Shown: positions 42,927 through 57,592, numbered from the stretch's first letter. The stretch is 64,000 nucleotides of DNA from Nonomuraea montanisoli (GCF_013363975.1 NZ_JABWGN010000003.1:124001-188000); one strand, 5' to 3'. Numbers and translations: made by a program. Notes: generated by a model from the letters alone, not told the origin.

Positions 42927-43625
42927 TCAGGAGGGCGTCGTGCGGCGCAGGGCGGCGGCGATCGTAGCGGCCGCGGCCCCCGGGTCCGGGGCGCCCGTGA
43001 TGGGCCGCCCGATCACCAGCAGGTCCGCCCCGTCCGCCAGCGCCTGCTCCGGCGTCGCGACCCGGGCCTGGTCCTGCGCGTCGGCCCCCGCGGGACGCAC
43101 CCCCGGCGTGATGAGGGTGATGCCCGGCCCCACCTCGGCCCGGACCGCCGCCACCTCGTTGGGGCTGCACACCAGCGCCGTGGCGCCCGCCTCGACCGAC
43201 ATGGCGGCCAGCCGCCGCACCGCGTCGTCCGCCGGTCCCGCCAGGCCGATGGCGGCCAGGTCGGCCTCGCCGAGCGAGGTGAGGACCGTCACGGAGGCGA
43301 TCTGGGTGTGCGGGGCGGCCTCCACGGCCGCCCGGATCATCTTGGGGCCGCCCGCGGCGTGGACGGTCAGGATGGCCGGGCGCAGCCGGGAGACGGCCCT
43401 GGCGGCCCCGGCGACCGTGTTGGGGATGTCGTGCAGCTTCAGGTCGAGGAAGACGCGGACGCCGCTGGCTCCGCGTACGGAGGCGATGACGTCGGGCCCG
43501 TAGCGCAGGTACAGCTCCAGGCCGATTTTGACGGTGCTGACGTGCGGGGTCACCAGCCCGGCCCAGCGGGCGGCGGTCTCCAGGTCAGGGGCGTCGAGGG
43601 CGACGGCGATGGGTGCGGGCGTCAC
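42927..43625 (-). CDS. pyrF: Orotidine 5'-phosphate decarboxylase
   Basis: The 232-residue TIM barrel catalyses the last step to UMP. The catalytic tetrad motif [11 protein letters not shown] (60-70) supplies Asp61, Lys63 and Asp66, with the first Lys in [10 protein letters not shown]; the phosphate loop [17 protein letters not shown] and VIGRPIT complete the site. Start [11 protein letters not shown] overlaps the pyrD stop (4 bp). It is the last gene of the pyr operon. Confidence 0.96.
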   Translation of the reverse strand: MTPAPIAVALDAPDLETAARWAGLVTPHVSTVKIGLELYLRYGPDVIASVRGASGVRVFLDLKLHDIPNTVAGAARAVSRLRPAILTVHAAGGPKMIRAAVEAAPHTQIASVTVLTSLGEADLAAIGLAGPADDAVRRLAAMSVEAGATALVCSPNEVAAVRAEVGPGITLITPGVRPAGADAQDQARVATPEQALADGADLLVIGRPITGAPDPGAAAATIAAALRRTTPS

Positions 43626-44599
43626 GGGGAGCTCTCCTCAGAGTCGACGAGCAGGTGCCGGGGGGCGCTCCCCGGCGGGCGGTGGGCCAGGCCGACGGCG
43701 TCGGCCAGCCGCTGGAAGCCGCGCGCCTGGAGCAGGTCCTCCAGCTCGCGCTCGATGCGCAGGCACGCGTACGGATCGTGGAACAGCGCCGTGCCCACCC
43801 CGACCGCGCAGGCGCCCGCCAGGATGAGCTGGAAGGCGTCGTCGCCGGTCATCACGCCGCCGACGCCGATCAGCGGCACGCCGGGCAGCGCGGCGTGCAC
43901 CTGCCACACGCACCGTACGGCGAGCGGCAGGATGGCCGGACCCGACAGCCCGCCGGTCACGGCGGCCAGCGACGGCCGCAGCGCCACGGTGTCGATGGCC
44001 ATGCCGAGCGGATTGTTGATCATGGACAGGGCGTCGGCCCCGGCGTCCACGCAGGCGCGGGCGACGGCCACGATGTCGGCCACGTCCGGGGCCAGCTTGG
44101 CCACCACCGGGACGTCGTAGCGCATGATGGAGCGCACGGAGGCGATCACCTCGGCCGCCGCGGCCCCCTCGCGGGCGAAGACCCGGCCGCGGTCCTCGAT
44201 GTTGGGGCACGACAGGTTGACCTCCAGCGCGGTGACGCCGGGCGCGTCGGCCAGCCTGCGGGCCAGCTCGGAGTACTCCGCGACGGTGCCGCCGCCGACC
44301 GAGACGATGGTCCTGATGCCGCGCTGGGCCAGCCAGGGCAGCTCGCGTTCGAGGAAGGCGTCGATGCCGGGCCCCTGGAGGCCGACGGCGTTGAGCATGC
44401 CGGAGGCGGTCTCGGCCATGCGCGGCGTGGGACGGCCCGCGCGCGGCGCCATGGTGACGGACCGGGTGGTCAGCGCCCCGAGCCGGTGCAGGTCGAAGAA
44501 CTGGGCCAGCTCGCGGCCCGAGGCGGCGCAGCCGGCGGCGGTGGTGACGGGGTTGGCGAGCTCCACGTGCGCGAGGAACGTGCGCATGTCGACGGGCAT
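43622..44599 (-). CDS. pyrD: Dihydroorotate dehydrogenase, class 1B catalytic subunit
   Basis: The 325-residue FMN barrel oxidises dihydroorotate. Signatures are [35 protein letters not shown] (active-site Cys of class 1), [11 protein letters not shown] (FMN Lys) and [15 protein letters not shown] (FMN phosphate). The adjacent pyrK identifies class 1B, an NAD-linked heterotetramer, although the membrane class 2 type is commoner in Streptomyces-related genera. It overlaps pyrF and is separated from pyrK by a 62 bp spacer with a tandem repeat. Confidence 0.94.
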   Translation of the reverse strand: MPVDMRTFLAHVELANPVTTAAGCAASGRELAQFFDLHRLGALTTRSVTMAPRAGRPTPRMAETASGMLNAVGLQGPGIDAFLERELPWLAQRGIRTIVSVGGGTVAEYSELARRLADAPGVTALEVNLSCPNIEDRGRVFAREGAAAAEVIASVRSIMRYDVPVVAKLAPDVADIVAVARACVDAGADALSMINNPLGMAIDTVALRPSLAAVTGGLSGPAILPLAVRCVWQVHAALPGVPLIGVGGVMTGDDAFQLILAGACAVGVGTALFHDPYACLRIERELEDLLQARGFQRLADAVGLAHRPPGSAPRHLLVDSEESSP

Positions 44600-44606
44600 G
44601 TCACCT

Positions 44607-44665
44607 CACCCGCGCCCGCGCGGGGACAGGTTTCAGCACCCGCGCCCGCGCGGGACAGGCGTCAG
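44607..44665. repeat. Two-copy 30-bp tandem repeat between pyrK and pyrD
   Basis: CACCCGCGCCCGCGCGGGGA plus CAGGTTTCAG (44607-44636) is followed by a near copy one base shorter (44637-44665) that runs into the pyrK stop. Each unit holds a CCGCGC self-complementary core. Confidence 0.75.
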
Positions 44666-45513
44666 CCGGCATGGCGGGCACCGCCCCCGGGCGCGCCCAA
44701 GGCGTCGAACGGGATCGTCCCGACGTCCTCGAACCGCACCCGCTCCCCCCGGAAGACCGGCCCGTCGGCGCAGGCGCGGACCATCCGGGTCACCCCGTCG
44801 TCGCCGATGACCGGCAGCACGCACGTCATGCACACGCCGATCCCGCAGGCCATCGACTCCTCCACCGCCACCTGCACCGGGATGTCGAACTCCATCGCCA
44901 CGGCCGTGACCGCGCGCAGCGTGTCCATCGGGCCGCAGGCGTAGACGGCGTCGGCGCGGGTGTCGGCGATCACCGACGGCAGCGCGTCGGTGACCTTGCC
45001 GCGCAGCCCGAGCGAGCCGTCCTCGGTGGTGAGCGTGGTGGTGGCGGCCATGCGGCGGGCCCGCATGGCGCCGAAGACCCGGTCGGCGCTCGCGCCGCCG
45101 AGCAGGAAGTCGACCCGGCAGCCGCGCTCCATGAGGGCGTCGGCCACCGGGAACAGCACCGCCGCGCCGTACTCGTCGCCGACGAGCACGCAGTGGACGG
45201 GGTCGCGCGGCAGCGGGAACGGCCGGCCGAGCGGCCCGACCAGGTCGAGCGTGTCGCGGGCGCGCCGCTCGGCGAGCCAGGCCGTGCCGGGGCCGCGCAC
45301 GGTGAAGACCAGCTCCACCGTGCCGCCGTAGTCGGGCTTGACGTCGTGGACGGTGAACGCCCGTCGGGTGATCATGGCCGTGCCCGGCCCGCCGACGGCG
45401 ACGGACACGAAGTGGCCGGGCCGGTGACGCTCGGCGATGCCGGGCGCCACCACCGTCAGCGCATGGTAGGCGTCGACGCGGCGCGTCGTCAGCACCGTGC
45501 CCGTCACCTGCAC
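44662..45513 (-). CDS. pyrK: Dihydroorotate dehydrogenase electron-transfer subunit
   Basis: The 283-residue ferredoxin-reductase-like protein passes electrons from PyrD to NAD. It has the FAD region GHFVSVAVGGPGTAMITRRAF, an NAD-binding fold around 108-190 (YACGPMDTL) and a C-terminal [2Fe-2S] site with four cysteines, Cys223, Cys228, Cys231 and Cys248 (ACGIGVCMTC...RACADG). All four ligands are in place. The C-terminal tail GGGARHAG is low complexity. Confidence 0.93.
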   Translation of the reverse strand: MQVTGTVLTTRRVDAYHALTVVAPGIAERHRPGHFVSVAVGGPGTAMITRRAFTVHDVKPDYGGTVELVFTVRGPGTAWLAERRARDTLDLVGPLGRPFPLPRDPVHCVLVGDEYGAAVLFPVADALMERGCRVDFLLGGASADRVFGAMRARRMAATTTLTTEDGSLGLRGKVTDALPSVIADTRADAVYACGPMDTLRAVTAVAMEFDIPVQVAVEESMACGIGVCMTCVLPVIGDDGVTRMVRACADGPVFRGERVRFEDVGTIPFDALGAPGGGARHAG

Positions 45514-45565
45514 CGGAGTGCCGGCCAGTCTCCTTCACCTCCTGTGGGCCGCCCAGGGCCCCCTG

Positions 45566-48842
<3,277 letters not shown>

Positions 48843-48856
<14 letters not shown>

Positions 48857-49949
48857 GGTTCATGACCTCGCAGAACTCGTCGAACAGATAGGCGGCGTCG
48901 TGGGGGCCGGCGGCGGCCTCCGGGTGGTACTGGACGCTGAAGGCGCGGCCGTCGAGCAGCCGGAGGCCCTCCACGCAGCGGTCGTTGAGGTTGACGTGGC
49001 TGACCTCGGCGGCGCCGAACGGGGTGTCGAACGGCCCGTCGAGCGGCGCCTCGACCGCGAACCCGTGGTTGTGCGCGGAGATCTCGACCTTGCCCGTGCG
49101 CACGTCCTGGACGGGCTGGTTGACCCCGCGGTGGCCGTAGCGCAGCTTGTAGGTGGACAGGCCGAGGGCGCGCCCGAAGAGCTGGTTGCCGAAGCAGATG
49201 CCGAAGAACGGGGTGCCGCTCGCCAGCACCTCCCGCAGCGGCTCGACGTCGGCGGTGGCCGGGTCGCCGGGGCCGTTGGAGAAGAACACGCCGTCGGGCC
49301 GCAGGCCGAGGATCTGCTCGGCGGTGGCCGTCGCGGGCAGCACGTGCACCTCGCAGCCGCGTTCGGCCATGCGGTGCGGGGTCATGCCCTTGATGCCGAG
49401 GTCGACGGCCGCGACCGTGTAGCGCTTCTCGCCGATGGCGGGCACCACGTACGGCTCGGCGGTGGCCACCTCGGCGGCCAGGTCGGCGCCCTCCATGACC
49501 GGCGCCCGCCGTACGCGCTCGACCAGGGCCTCCACCGGCTCGGCCGGGGCGCTGAAGATGCCGGCGCGCATGGCGCCGCGCTCGCGCAGGTGGCGGGTCA
49601 GGGCGCGGGTGCCGGGGATGGCGATGCCGACGACGCCCTGCTCCTTGAGGTAGTCGTCGAGCGAGCGGTCGGCCCGCCAGTTGGAGACGACGCGGGACGG
49701 CTCGCGCACGACGTAGCCGGCCACCCACACGCGGCCCGACTCGGGGTCCTCGTCGTTGACGCCGGTGTTGCCGATGTGCGGGGCCGTCATCGCCACGATC
49801 TGCCGGTGGTAGGACGGGTCGGTCAGGGTCTCCTGGTAGCCGGTCATGCCGGTGTTGAAGACCATCTCGCCGAACGTCTCGCCCTCGGCGCCGTAGGGCG
49901 TGCCGCGGAAGGTGCGCCCGTCTTCGAGTACGAGTAGCGCTTCGGTCAC
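48843..49949 (-). CDS. carA: Carbamoyl-phosphate synthase, small (glutaminase) subunit
   Basis: The 368-residue protein supplies ammonia from glutamine. Its class I amidotransferase triad is Cys252 (FFGICFGNQ), His342 and Glu344 (SVQYHPEA). The N-terminal domain begins [16 protein letters not shown]. The GTG at 49949 is chosen by homology and has GGTGAGG upstream; an ATG at 50012 would add 21 basic residues. The 229 bp before it, up to pyrC, lacks any gene, whereas related genomes often have a small gene there. Confidence 0.96.
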
Positions 49950-50178
49950 CGGAACCTCACCAGGGAGCCGTGGTCTGCGGGGCTTGTGCGAATGGCCATG
50001 TTCTCTCGACACCGTTCACTGGAGTTCGGAGCGTCGGCGACAACCAAGCCGACGTGCTTGACGGCCCCAGGACATGGGGTTGCAGCGCGGGGAGCCCTCC
50101 AGCCTCTGGGCGGGGCCGTGAACCGCGAACCGCCCGGGGAGACCCGGGAAACCCGGTCCGGCCAGGACAGGGTGGATG

Positions 50179-51461
50179 TCAAGTGAGCTTCCCTTCGAGG
50201 ACGGTGGGCCGGCCGCGCAGGAACGTCGCCACCACGCGGCCCGGCAGCGTCATGCCCTCGTAGGGCGTGTTCCTGCTCTTGGACGCGTAGCCGGACGGGT
50301 CGACCGGGGTGCGGACGGACGGGTCGTAGAGGGTGATGTTGGCCGGCGCGCCCGCTCCCAGGGCGAGGCCGTGGCCGGGCAGGCGGCCGATGCGCGCCGG
50401 AGCGGCCGACATGCGCTCGGCCACGCCGGCCCAGTCGAGCAGCCCGGTGTCGACCATGGCCTCCTGGACCACGCTGAGCGCCGTCTCCAGGCCGATCATG
50501 CCCATGGCCGCGGCCGACCACTCGGTCTCCTTGTCCTCGACCGGGTGGGGGGCGTGGTCGGTGGCGACGACGTCGATCGTGCCGTCGGCCAGCGCGGCGC
50601 GCAGCGCCTCGACGTCGGCGCGGGTGCGCAGCGGCGGGTTGACCTTGTAGATCGGGTTGTAGGCGCCCACCGGGGAGTGCTCGACGAGGTCGTCGGTGAG
50701 CAGCAGGTGGTGCGGGGTGACCTCGGCCGTGACGTTCCAGCCCTTGGACTTGGCCCAGCGGATGATCTCGACCGAGCCGGCGGTGGAGACGTGGCACACG
50801 TGCAGGCGGGAGCCGACGTGCGCGGCCAGCAGGCAGTCGCGGGCGATGATCGCCTCCTCGGCGACCGCGGGCCAGCCGGTCAGGCCGAGCCGGCCGGAGA
50901 CGACGCCCTCGTTCATCTGGGCGCCCTCGGTCAGCCGCGGCTCCTGGGCGTGCTGGGCGACGACGCCGTCGAACGCCTTGACGTACTCCAGGGCGCGCCG
51001 CATGAGCACCGCGTCGCTGACGCACTTGCCGTCGTCGGAGAAGACGCGGACCCGGGCCGCGGAGTCGGCCATCGCGCCGAGCTCGGCCAGCCGGCCGCCC
51101 TCCAGGCCGACGGTGACCGCGCCGACCGGCTGCACGTCGCAGTGACCGTGCTCGCGGCCGAGCCGCCACACCTGCTCGACCACGCCGGCGGTGTCGGCGA
51201 CCGGCGAGGTGTTGGCCATGGCGTGCACGGCGGTGTAGCCGCCGCGGGCGGCGGACTGGGTGCCGGTCAGGACGGTCTCGGCGTCCTCGCGGCCGGGCTC
51301 GCGCAGGTGGGTGTGCAGGTCGACGAGGCCGGGCAGGGCGATCGCGCCCCGGCCGTCGACGACCTCGCCGCCGCTCAGGCCGGGCCCGATCTCGGCGATG
51401 AGGCCGTCCTCGACACGGATGTCCACGGGTTCCCCGCCGAGAACCCGCACATTCTTGATGA

Positions 51462-51465
<4 letters not shown>
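50179..51465 (-). CDS. pyrC: Dihydroorotase
   Basis: The 428-residue amidohydrolase closes carbamoyl aspartate to dihydroorotate. Zinc ligands are in HTHLREPG (51-58), HAQEPRL and [11 protein letters not shown]; the catalytic Asp is in [14 protein letters not shown]. The type I length and the PyrBC arrangement are normal. It overlaps the pyrB stop by 4 bp. Confidence 0.97.
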
Positions 51466-52378
<913 letters not shown>

Positions 52379-52382
<4 letters not shown>

Positions 52383-52924
52383 TTGGCGCCCTCCTTGATC
52401 AGCAGGACGGCCTCGCGCCCGTCGGTCTCCTCCAGGTAGACCTTGACCTTCTCGCTCTTCGCGGTCGGCAGGTTCTTGCCGACGTAGTCGGCGCGGATCG
52501 GCAGCTCCCGGTGGCCCCGGTCGACGAGCGTGGCGAGCTGCACGGAGGTCGGCCGGCCGAGGTCGTTGAGCGCGTCGAGCGCGGCGCGCACGGTGCGGCC
52601 GGAGTAGAGGACGTCGTCGACCAGCACGACGGTCTTGCCGTCGATGCCGTCGGGCGGCAGCTCGGTGCGGCCCAGCGGCCGGGCGGGCTTGAGCCGCAGG
52701 TCGTCGCGGTACATCGTGATGTCGATCGAGCCGACGGGGATCTTGACCCCTTCGAACTGCTCGATGCGGTCGCCGAGCCGGCGCGCCAGCGTGGCGCCGC
52801 GGGTCGGGATGCCGAGGAGGACGACTTCGCCGGCGCCCTTCGTGCGCTCGAGGATCTCGTGCGCGATACGGGTCAGCGCCCGATGGATGTCCGGGCCCTC
52901 AAGGACGGCCCTGGATTCGGACAT
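52379..52924 (-). CDS. pyrR: PyrR: pyr mRNA regulator / uracil phosphoribosyltransferase
   Basis: The 181-residue phosphoribosyltransferase-fold protein has the PRPP loop [13 protein letters not shown] (99-111), and [13 protein letters not shown] and [15 protein letters not shown]. PyrR binds UMP and a hairpin on pyr mRNA. The ATG at 52924 is preceded by AAGGTGGTGA, which is locked in a hairpin (52936-52972), so translation is likely to be self-repressed, as in Mycobacterium. It heads the operon. Confidence 0.95.
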
Positions 52925-52935
52925 GGGGAATTCAC

Positions 52936-52972
52936 CACCTTTCCCGCCTCACGGGACGGGTCTTAAAGGGTG
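52936..52972 (-). promoter_or_regulatory. PyrR-binding leader hairpin masking the ribosome site
   Basis: On the minus strand CCTTTAAGACCCGTCCCGTG continues AGGCGGGAAAGG: outer CCTTT/AAAGG and inner CCCG/CGGG pairs close a CCGTGAGG loop like the mycobacterial PyrR site. The AAGGTGG ribosome site of pyrR overlaps the 3' arm, so PyrR-UMP binding would block translation. Confidence 0.7.
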
Positions 52973-53061
52973 TTGGCCGCACTCACATTACCAGGCGTCA
53001 CCAGCCACAACAGGGAGGGCCCGTCCGCGTGACACCGCGTTCCTCGGGGAAGAGACAGACA

Positions 53062-54306
53062 ATGACGTTCCATGTCGATTCGGAGGTGGGCCGGCTCCGG
53101 CAGGTGTTGCTGCACAAGCCCGACCTGGCGCTCAAGCGGCTGACGCCCACCAACAAGGACGATTTCCTGTTCGACGACGTCCTGTGGGTGCAGCGGGCGA
53201 TGGAGGAGCACGAGGAGTTCCAGGACGCGCTGCGCCGTCGCGGCGTCGAGGTGCACATCCTGGCCGACCTGCTGCGCGAGACGGTCGAGATCCCCGAGGC
53301 GCGCAAGCACATCCTGGACGCGATCGTGGACGAGCGCTTCATGGGCCCCCTGGCGGTGGACGACGTGCGCAACACGCTCGACGCGATGGACTCGGCCACG
53401 CTGCAGACGTACCTGACGGGCGGGATCACCAAGAGAGAGCTCGCGGCGATGGGCTGCGACCCCAAGTCGGTCGCCTACCACTCGCTGCCGGAGGACGGCT
53501 TCGTGCTGCCTCCGCTGCCCAACCACCTGTTCACGCGCGACACCTCGTGCTGGGTGTACGACGGGGTCTCGATCAACGCGATGCGCAAGAAGGCCCGCAT
53601 GCGCGAGACCGTGAACATGGAGGCGGTCTACCAGTTCCATCCCACGTTCGCCGACGGCTTCGGCACGCCGCAGAAGGGCGGCTTCCACGTCTGGCTGCCC
53701 GGGCACGCGGTCGCGCCGGCCACGCTGGAGGGCGGCGACGTGCTCGTCATCGGCCGCGGCGCCGTGCTCGTCGGCATGAGCGAGCGCACCCGCCCGCAGG
53801 CCGTCGAGATGTTCGCCCAGCGGCTGTTCCAGGCCGGCTCGGTGACGAAGATCGTCGCGCTGAACATGCCGAAGGCGCGCGCCTTCATGCACCTCGACAC
53901 GGTCATGACCATGGTGGACGTGGGCGTGTTCACCAAATACGCCGGGCTCGGCATGCTGCCGTCGTACACGATCGAGCCGGGCGACACCGAGAAGGAGCTG
54001 AAGGTCACCGACCACCCGCCGGAGGACATGCACCGGGCCATCGGCCGCGCGCTCGGCCTCGACGACATCAAGGTGCTCACGCCGACCCAGGACGTGTACG
54101 CCGCCGAGCGGGAGCAGTGGGACGACGGCTGCAACGCGCTGGCCGTCGAGCCCGGCGTGGTCGTCGCCTACGAGCGCAACACCACGACCAACAACTTCCT
54201 GCGCGACAACGGCGTCGAGGTCATCACCATCCGGGGCAGCGAGCTGGGCCGGGGCCGCGGCGGGCCGCGCTGCATGAGCTGCCCGCTCGAACGCGACGGG
54301 ATCTGA
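53062..54306 (+). CDS. arcA: Arginine deiminase
   Basis: The 414-residue protein hydrolyses arginine to citrulline and ammonia. Motifs include [54 protein letters not shown] (catalytic His/Asp) and the nucleophile region [10 protein letters not shown] (Cys404). The ATG at 53062 follows GGGGAAGAG; an in-frame start at 53029 is less likely. It is divergent from pyrR across 137 bp and starts arcA-arcC-permease-usp. Confidence 0.95.
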   Translation: MTFHVDSEVGRLRQVLLHKPDLALKRLTPTNKDDFLFDDVLWVQRAMEEHEEFQDALRRRGVEVHILADLLRETVEIPEARKHILDAIVDERFMGPLAVDDVRNTLDAMDSATLQTYLTGGITKRELAAMGCDPKSVAYHSLPEDGFVLPPLPNHLFTRDTSCWVYDGVSINAMRKKARMRETVNMEAVYQFHPTFADGFGTPQKGGFHVWLPGHAVAPATLEGGDVLVIGRGAVLVGMSERTRPQAVEMFAQRLFQAGSVTKIVALNMPKARAFMHLDTVMTMVDVGVFTKYAGLGMLPSYTIEPGDTEKELKVTDHPPEDMHRAIGRALGLDDIKVLTPTQDVYAAEREQWDDGCNALAVEPGVVVAYERNTTTNNFLRDNGVEVITIRGSELGRGRGGPRCMSCPLERDGI

Positions 54307-54351
54307 CGGGGACTCCGAGCGGGGATCCGAGCGGGGAGAGGGAGGGACGGG

Positions 54352-55287
54352 ATGCGGGTCATCGTGGCGCTGGGCGGCAACGCGGTGCTGCAACGGCAGC
54401 AGAAGCCGGACGCGCACACGCAGGTCGCCAACGTGGCCGCCGCCGTGCGGACGCTGGCCGGCCTGGCCGACCGGCACGAGCTGGTCATCACGCACGGGAA
54501 CGGCCCGCAGGTCGGGCTGCTCGCCCTGGAGAGCGCCACCGACCACCACCTGACCCGGCCGTACCCGTTCGACGCGCTGGGCGCGCAGACCCAGGGCATG
54601 ATCGGCTACTGGATGCTCCAGGCCCTGCAGAACGCGCTGCCCGGCCGCCAGGTCCTCGCCATGGTCACGCAGACGCTCGTCTCGGCCGTCGACCCGGCCT
54701 TCGACGACCCCGGCAAGTTCGTCGGCCCGGTCTACGACCGCGACGAGGCCGCGAAACTGGCCGAGGAGTACGGCTGGACCGTCAAGCAGGACGGCGACTA
54801 CTGGCGGCGGGTCGTCCCCTCCCCCGCGCCGCAGCGGGTCGTGGAGACCCGGCTCATCCGCCGGATGCTGGGCGAGCGGGTCATCGTGATCTGCGCCGGG
54901 GGCGGCGGCGTGCCGGTCATCCGCGACGAGCACGGCCGGCTGTCCGGCGTCGAGGCCGTCATCGACAAGGACGCGACCGCCTCGATGCTGGCCGAGGCCC
55001 TCGAATGCGACGCGCTGCTCATCCTGACCGACGTGCCGCGCGTGATGCGCGGCTTCGGCACCCCCGCGCAGCGCGAGATCGGCCACACCACCCCGCACGA
55101 GCTGCGCGCCCTCGACTTCCCGGCCGGCTCGATGGGGCCGAAGGTCGAGGGGGCGTGCAGGTTCGTCGAGACGACCGGCGACATGGCCGCCATCGGCCGG
55201 CTCGACCAGGCGGAGCAGATCCTGGAGGGCTCCGCGGGCACCATCGTCACGCCCAACGCCCGCTGGCCGCTGACGAGCACGCTCTAG
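54352..55287 (+). CDS. arcC: Carbamate kinase
   Basis: The 311-residue amino-acid-kinase-fold protein makes ATP from carbamoyl phosphate and ADP. Signatures are MRVIVALGGNAVLQR, THGNGPQVGLLALE, CAGGGGVPVI and GVEAVIDKDATASMLAE, with MGPKVEGACRFVE at the end. GGAGAGGGAGGGA precedes the ATG. The expected ornithine carbamoyltransferase gene arcB is absent between arcA and arcC. Confidence 0.95.
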   Translation: MRVIVALGGNAVLQRQQKPDAHTQVANVAAAVRTLAGLADRHELVITHGNGPQVGLLALESATDHHLTRPYPFDALGAQTQGMIGYWMLQALQNALPGRQVLAMVTQTLVSAVDPAFDDPGKFVGPVYDRDEAAKLAEEYGWTVKQDGDYWRRVVPSPAPQRVVETRLIRRMLGERVIVICAGGGGVPVIRDEHGRLSGVEAVIDKDATASMLAEALECDALLILTDVPRVMRGFGTPAQREIGHTTPHELRALDFPAGSMGPKVEGACRFVETTGDMAAIGRLDQAEQILEGSAGTIVTPNARWPLTSTL

Positions 55288-55304
55288 GTCCGTAGGAGGT
55301 TCCG

Positions 55305-56726
55305 GTGACTCTGGCCCAACGGCTCTTCCGCACCAAGCCGACCGCGCAGATCGTCGCGGAGGGCGGCCGGGGCGAGGGCGGCGAGCTGCGCCGCACCATG
55401 TCCCTGTGGCAGCTCACGCTCTTCAGCGTCGGCGCGACGCTCGGCACGGGCATCTTCGTCATCCTCGGCCAGGCCGTGCCCAAGGCCGGTCCCGCGGTGG
55501 TGCTGTCGTTCGTGCTGGCCGCCATCACGGCCCTGTTCTCCGCGCTGTCGTACGCCGAGCTGGCCGGGACCATCCCGGTGTCCGGCTCGTCGTACTCGTA
55601 CGCGTACGCCACGCTGGGCGAGCTGATCGCCTGGGTGTGCGGCTGGTGCCTCATGCTGGAGTACGCCGTCTCGGTGGCGGCCGTGGCCGTCGGCTGGGGC
55701 CAGTACCTCAACTCGTTCCTGCACAGCCTGTTCGGGTGGACGCTGCCCACCGCGATCATCGCCTCCCCCGGGCAGGACGGCGGCGTGATCAACCTGGCCG
55801 CCATCCTCATCGTCGTGCTGGCCACCTGGGTGCTGCTGTACGGGGCCTCCGAGAGCGCCACGGCCAACGCCGTCTTCGTGCTCATCAAGATCGTCGTACT
55901 GGTGTTCTTCTGCGTGGTGGCGTTCTCGGCGTTCCAGGCGAAGAACTTCACCCCGTTCGCCCCGCTCGGCGTCGCCGGCATCACGGCCGCCGCCTCGCAG
56001 GTGTTCTTCTCCTACATCGGCTTCGACGCCGCCTCCACCGCCGGGGAGGAGGCCAGGAACCCCAAGCGGGACCTGCCGCTGGCCATCATCCTGTCGCTGG
56101 CCATCGTGACGGTCCTGTACGTGCTCGTCGCGGCCGCGGCGGTGGGCGCCATGCCGTGGACGCAGTTCGACCCGGAGAGCACCGAGGCGAGCCTGGCGCA
56201 GATCGCCGACCTCGCGACCGGCTCCACCTGGGCGGGGCTCATCGTGTCCTTCGGCGCGGTCATCGCCATCGCCAGCGTCGTGCTGACCGTCATCTACGGC
56301 CAGACCCGCATCCTGTTCGCGATGTCCCGCGACGGGCTCATCCCCCGGGTGTTCCAGAAGGTCAACCCGCGCCACCAGGTGCCGGTCGCCAACACGCTCA
56401 TCGTCGCGGGGTTCATCTCGGTGCTGGCCGGCTTCGTGCCGCTCGGCCAGCTCGCCGAGGCCACCAGCATCGGGACGCTGTTCGCGTTCCTCATCGTGAA
56501 CATCGGCGTCCTCGTCCTGCGCTACCGCAGCCCCGAGCTGCCCCGCAGCTTCCGCACGCCGCTCTTCCCGCTCACCCCGGTGCTGGGCGCGATCTTCTGC
56601 GCCCTGGTGATGGCCGGGCTCGCGGGCGTCACCTGGCTGGCCTTCGGCCTGTGGATGCTGGTGGGCCTGGCCGGGTACTTCCTGTACGGCTTCCGCAAGT
56701 CGCGCCTGAACGCGGAGGTGGTCTGA
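55305..56726 (+). CDS. APC-superfamily amino acid permease
   Basis: The 473-residue protein has about twelve membrane helices with the APC opening LTLFSVGATLGTGIFVILGQ, EARNPKRDLPLAI in the loop and GQTRILFAMSRDGLIP. It resembles the cationic amino acid transporter (CAT) and YfnA group. The GTG at 55305 has AGGAGGT 4-10 bases upstream. Placed between arcC and usp, it probably brings in arginine or exports ornithine/citrulline; the exact substrate is not certain. It overlaps the next gene by one base. Confidence 0.9.
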   Translation: MTLAQRLFRTKPTAQIVAEGGRGEGGELRRTMSLWQLTLFSVGATLGTGIFVILGQAVPKAGPAVVLSFVLAAITALFSALSYAELAGTIPVSGSSYSYAYATLGELIAWVCGWCLMLEYAVSVAAVAVGWGQYLNSFLHSLFGWTLPTAIIASPGQDGGVINLAAILIVVLATWVLLYGASESATANAVFVLIKIVVLVFFCVVAFSAFQAKNFTPFAPLGVAGITAAASQVFFSYIGFDAASTAGEEARNPKRDLPLAIILSLAIVTVLYVLVAAAAVGAMPWTQFDPESTEASLAQIADLATGSTWAGLIVSFGAVIAIASVVLTVIYGQTRILFAMSRDGLIPRVFQKVNPRHQVPVANTLIVAGFISVLAGFVPLGQLAEATSIGTLFAFLIVNIGVLVLRYRSPELPRSFRTPLFPLTPVLGAIFCALVMAGLAGVTWLAFGLWMLVGLAGYFLYGFRKSRLNAEVV

Positions 56727-57592
56727 TGCGGTTCGACGACATCCTGGCCGGAGCCATCCCCGAGCCGAGGGGCCGCGACGGGCTCGTGCTGGCGGCGCTG
56801 CTCGCCAAGCAGTCGGGCGGGCGGCTCACGGTGGCCGCCATCCAGCCGCCGGGCTGGAGCACGCCCGGTCCGGCGCGCGCGGAGGAGGCCGCCTGGCGCG
56901 CCTACCTCAAGGAGCAGGCCGAGACCACGCTCATCCAGGCCCGGCAGGTCGCCGGCGACGACGCCGAGTACGTCGTCCACGCCCACAAGGGCAGCGGGCG
57001 CGGCCTGGTGGAGCTCGCGCGCCGGCGCTCGGCGGACGTCGTCGTGATCGGCTCGGCGCCGGGCGGCGCCAAGGGCCGCATCGCGATCGGCAGCACCGCC
57101 GACCAGCTCCTGCACTCCTCGCCGGTGCCGGTGCTGCTGGCCCCGCGCGGCTACGCCGAGGACCCGCCGGGCGTCTTCGAGCGCATCACGGTCGCCTACC
57201 GGCGCAGCCCGTGCTCCGACGCGGCGGTCGCCTCGGCCGCCAAGGCGGCGGCCGCGCTGGAGGTCCCGCTGCGCCTGGTCACGATGGTCCTCAGCAGTGG
57301 CAAGAGGGTCGAGATCGAGGAGCGGATGCTGGAGCGGCTGCGCGACCAGACCGCGGCCGACCTCAAGGTGGCGGCGCGGGGGCACCGGCGGCGGCTCGAC
57401 GTGGAGGTGGAGGTGCTGGAGGGGCGGAACGTGGCCCAGGCGCTCGTCACGACGTCGTGGCGGCCGGGGGAAATCCTCGTGTGCGCGTCCAGCACGGGCG
57501 GGCCGCTGCGCCGCGTCTTCCTCGGCGACACTTCCGTCAAGATCGTCAAGGCTGCCACGTGCCCTGTGATGATCCTCACTCGACAACCGTGA
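56726..57592 (+). CDS. Two-domain universal stress protein
   Basis: The 288-residue cytosolic protein contains two USP-like halves. The first has AHKGSGRGLVELARRRSADVVVIGSAPGG and GSTADQLLHSSPVPVLLAP; the second has AYRRSPCSDAAVASA and CASSTGGPLRRVFLGDTSVKIVKAATCPV. The ATP-binding pattern G-x2-G-x9-G(S/T) is only partly matched. It begins at the ATG overlapping the permease stop (TGATG), so it is translationally coupled to it and may regulate the permease. Confidence 0.88.
   Translation: MRFDDILAGAIPEPRGRDGLVLAALLAKQSGGRLTVAAIQPPGWSTPGPARAEEAAWRAYLKEQAETTLIQARQVAGDDAEYVVHAHKGSGRGLVELARRRSADVVVIGSAPGGAKGRIAIGSTADQLLHSSPVPVLLAPRGYAEDPPGVFERITVAYRRSPCSDAAVASAAKAAAALEVPLRLVTMVLSSGKRVEIEERMLERLRDQTAADLKVAARGHRRRLDVEVEVLEGRNVAQALVTTSWRPGEILVCASSTGGPLRRVFLGDTSVKIVKAATCPVMILTRQP

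Noticed and set aside
50150..50190. TTGACA on the minus strand as a carA promoter
   Set aside because: No acceptable -10 follows at 16-19 bp.
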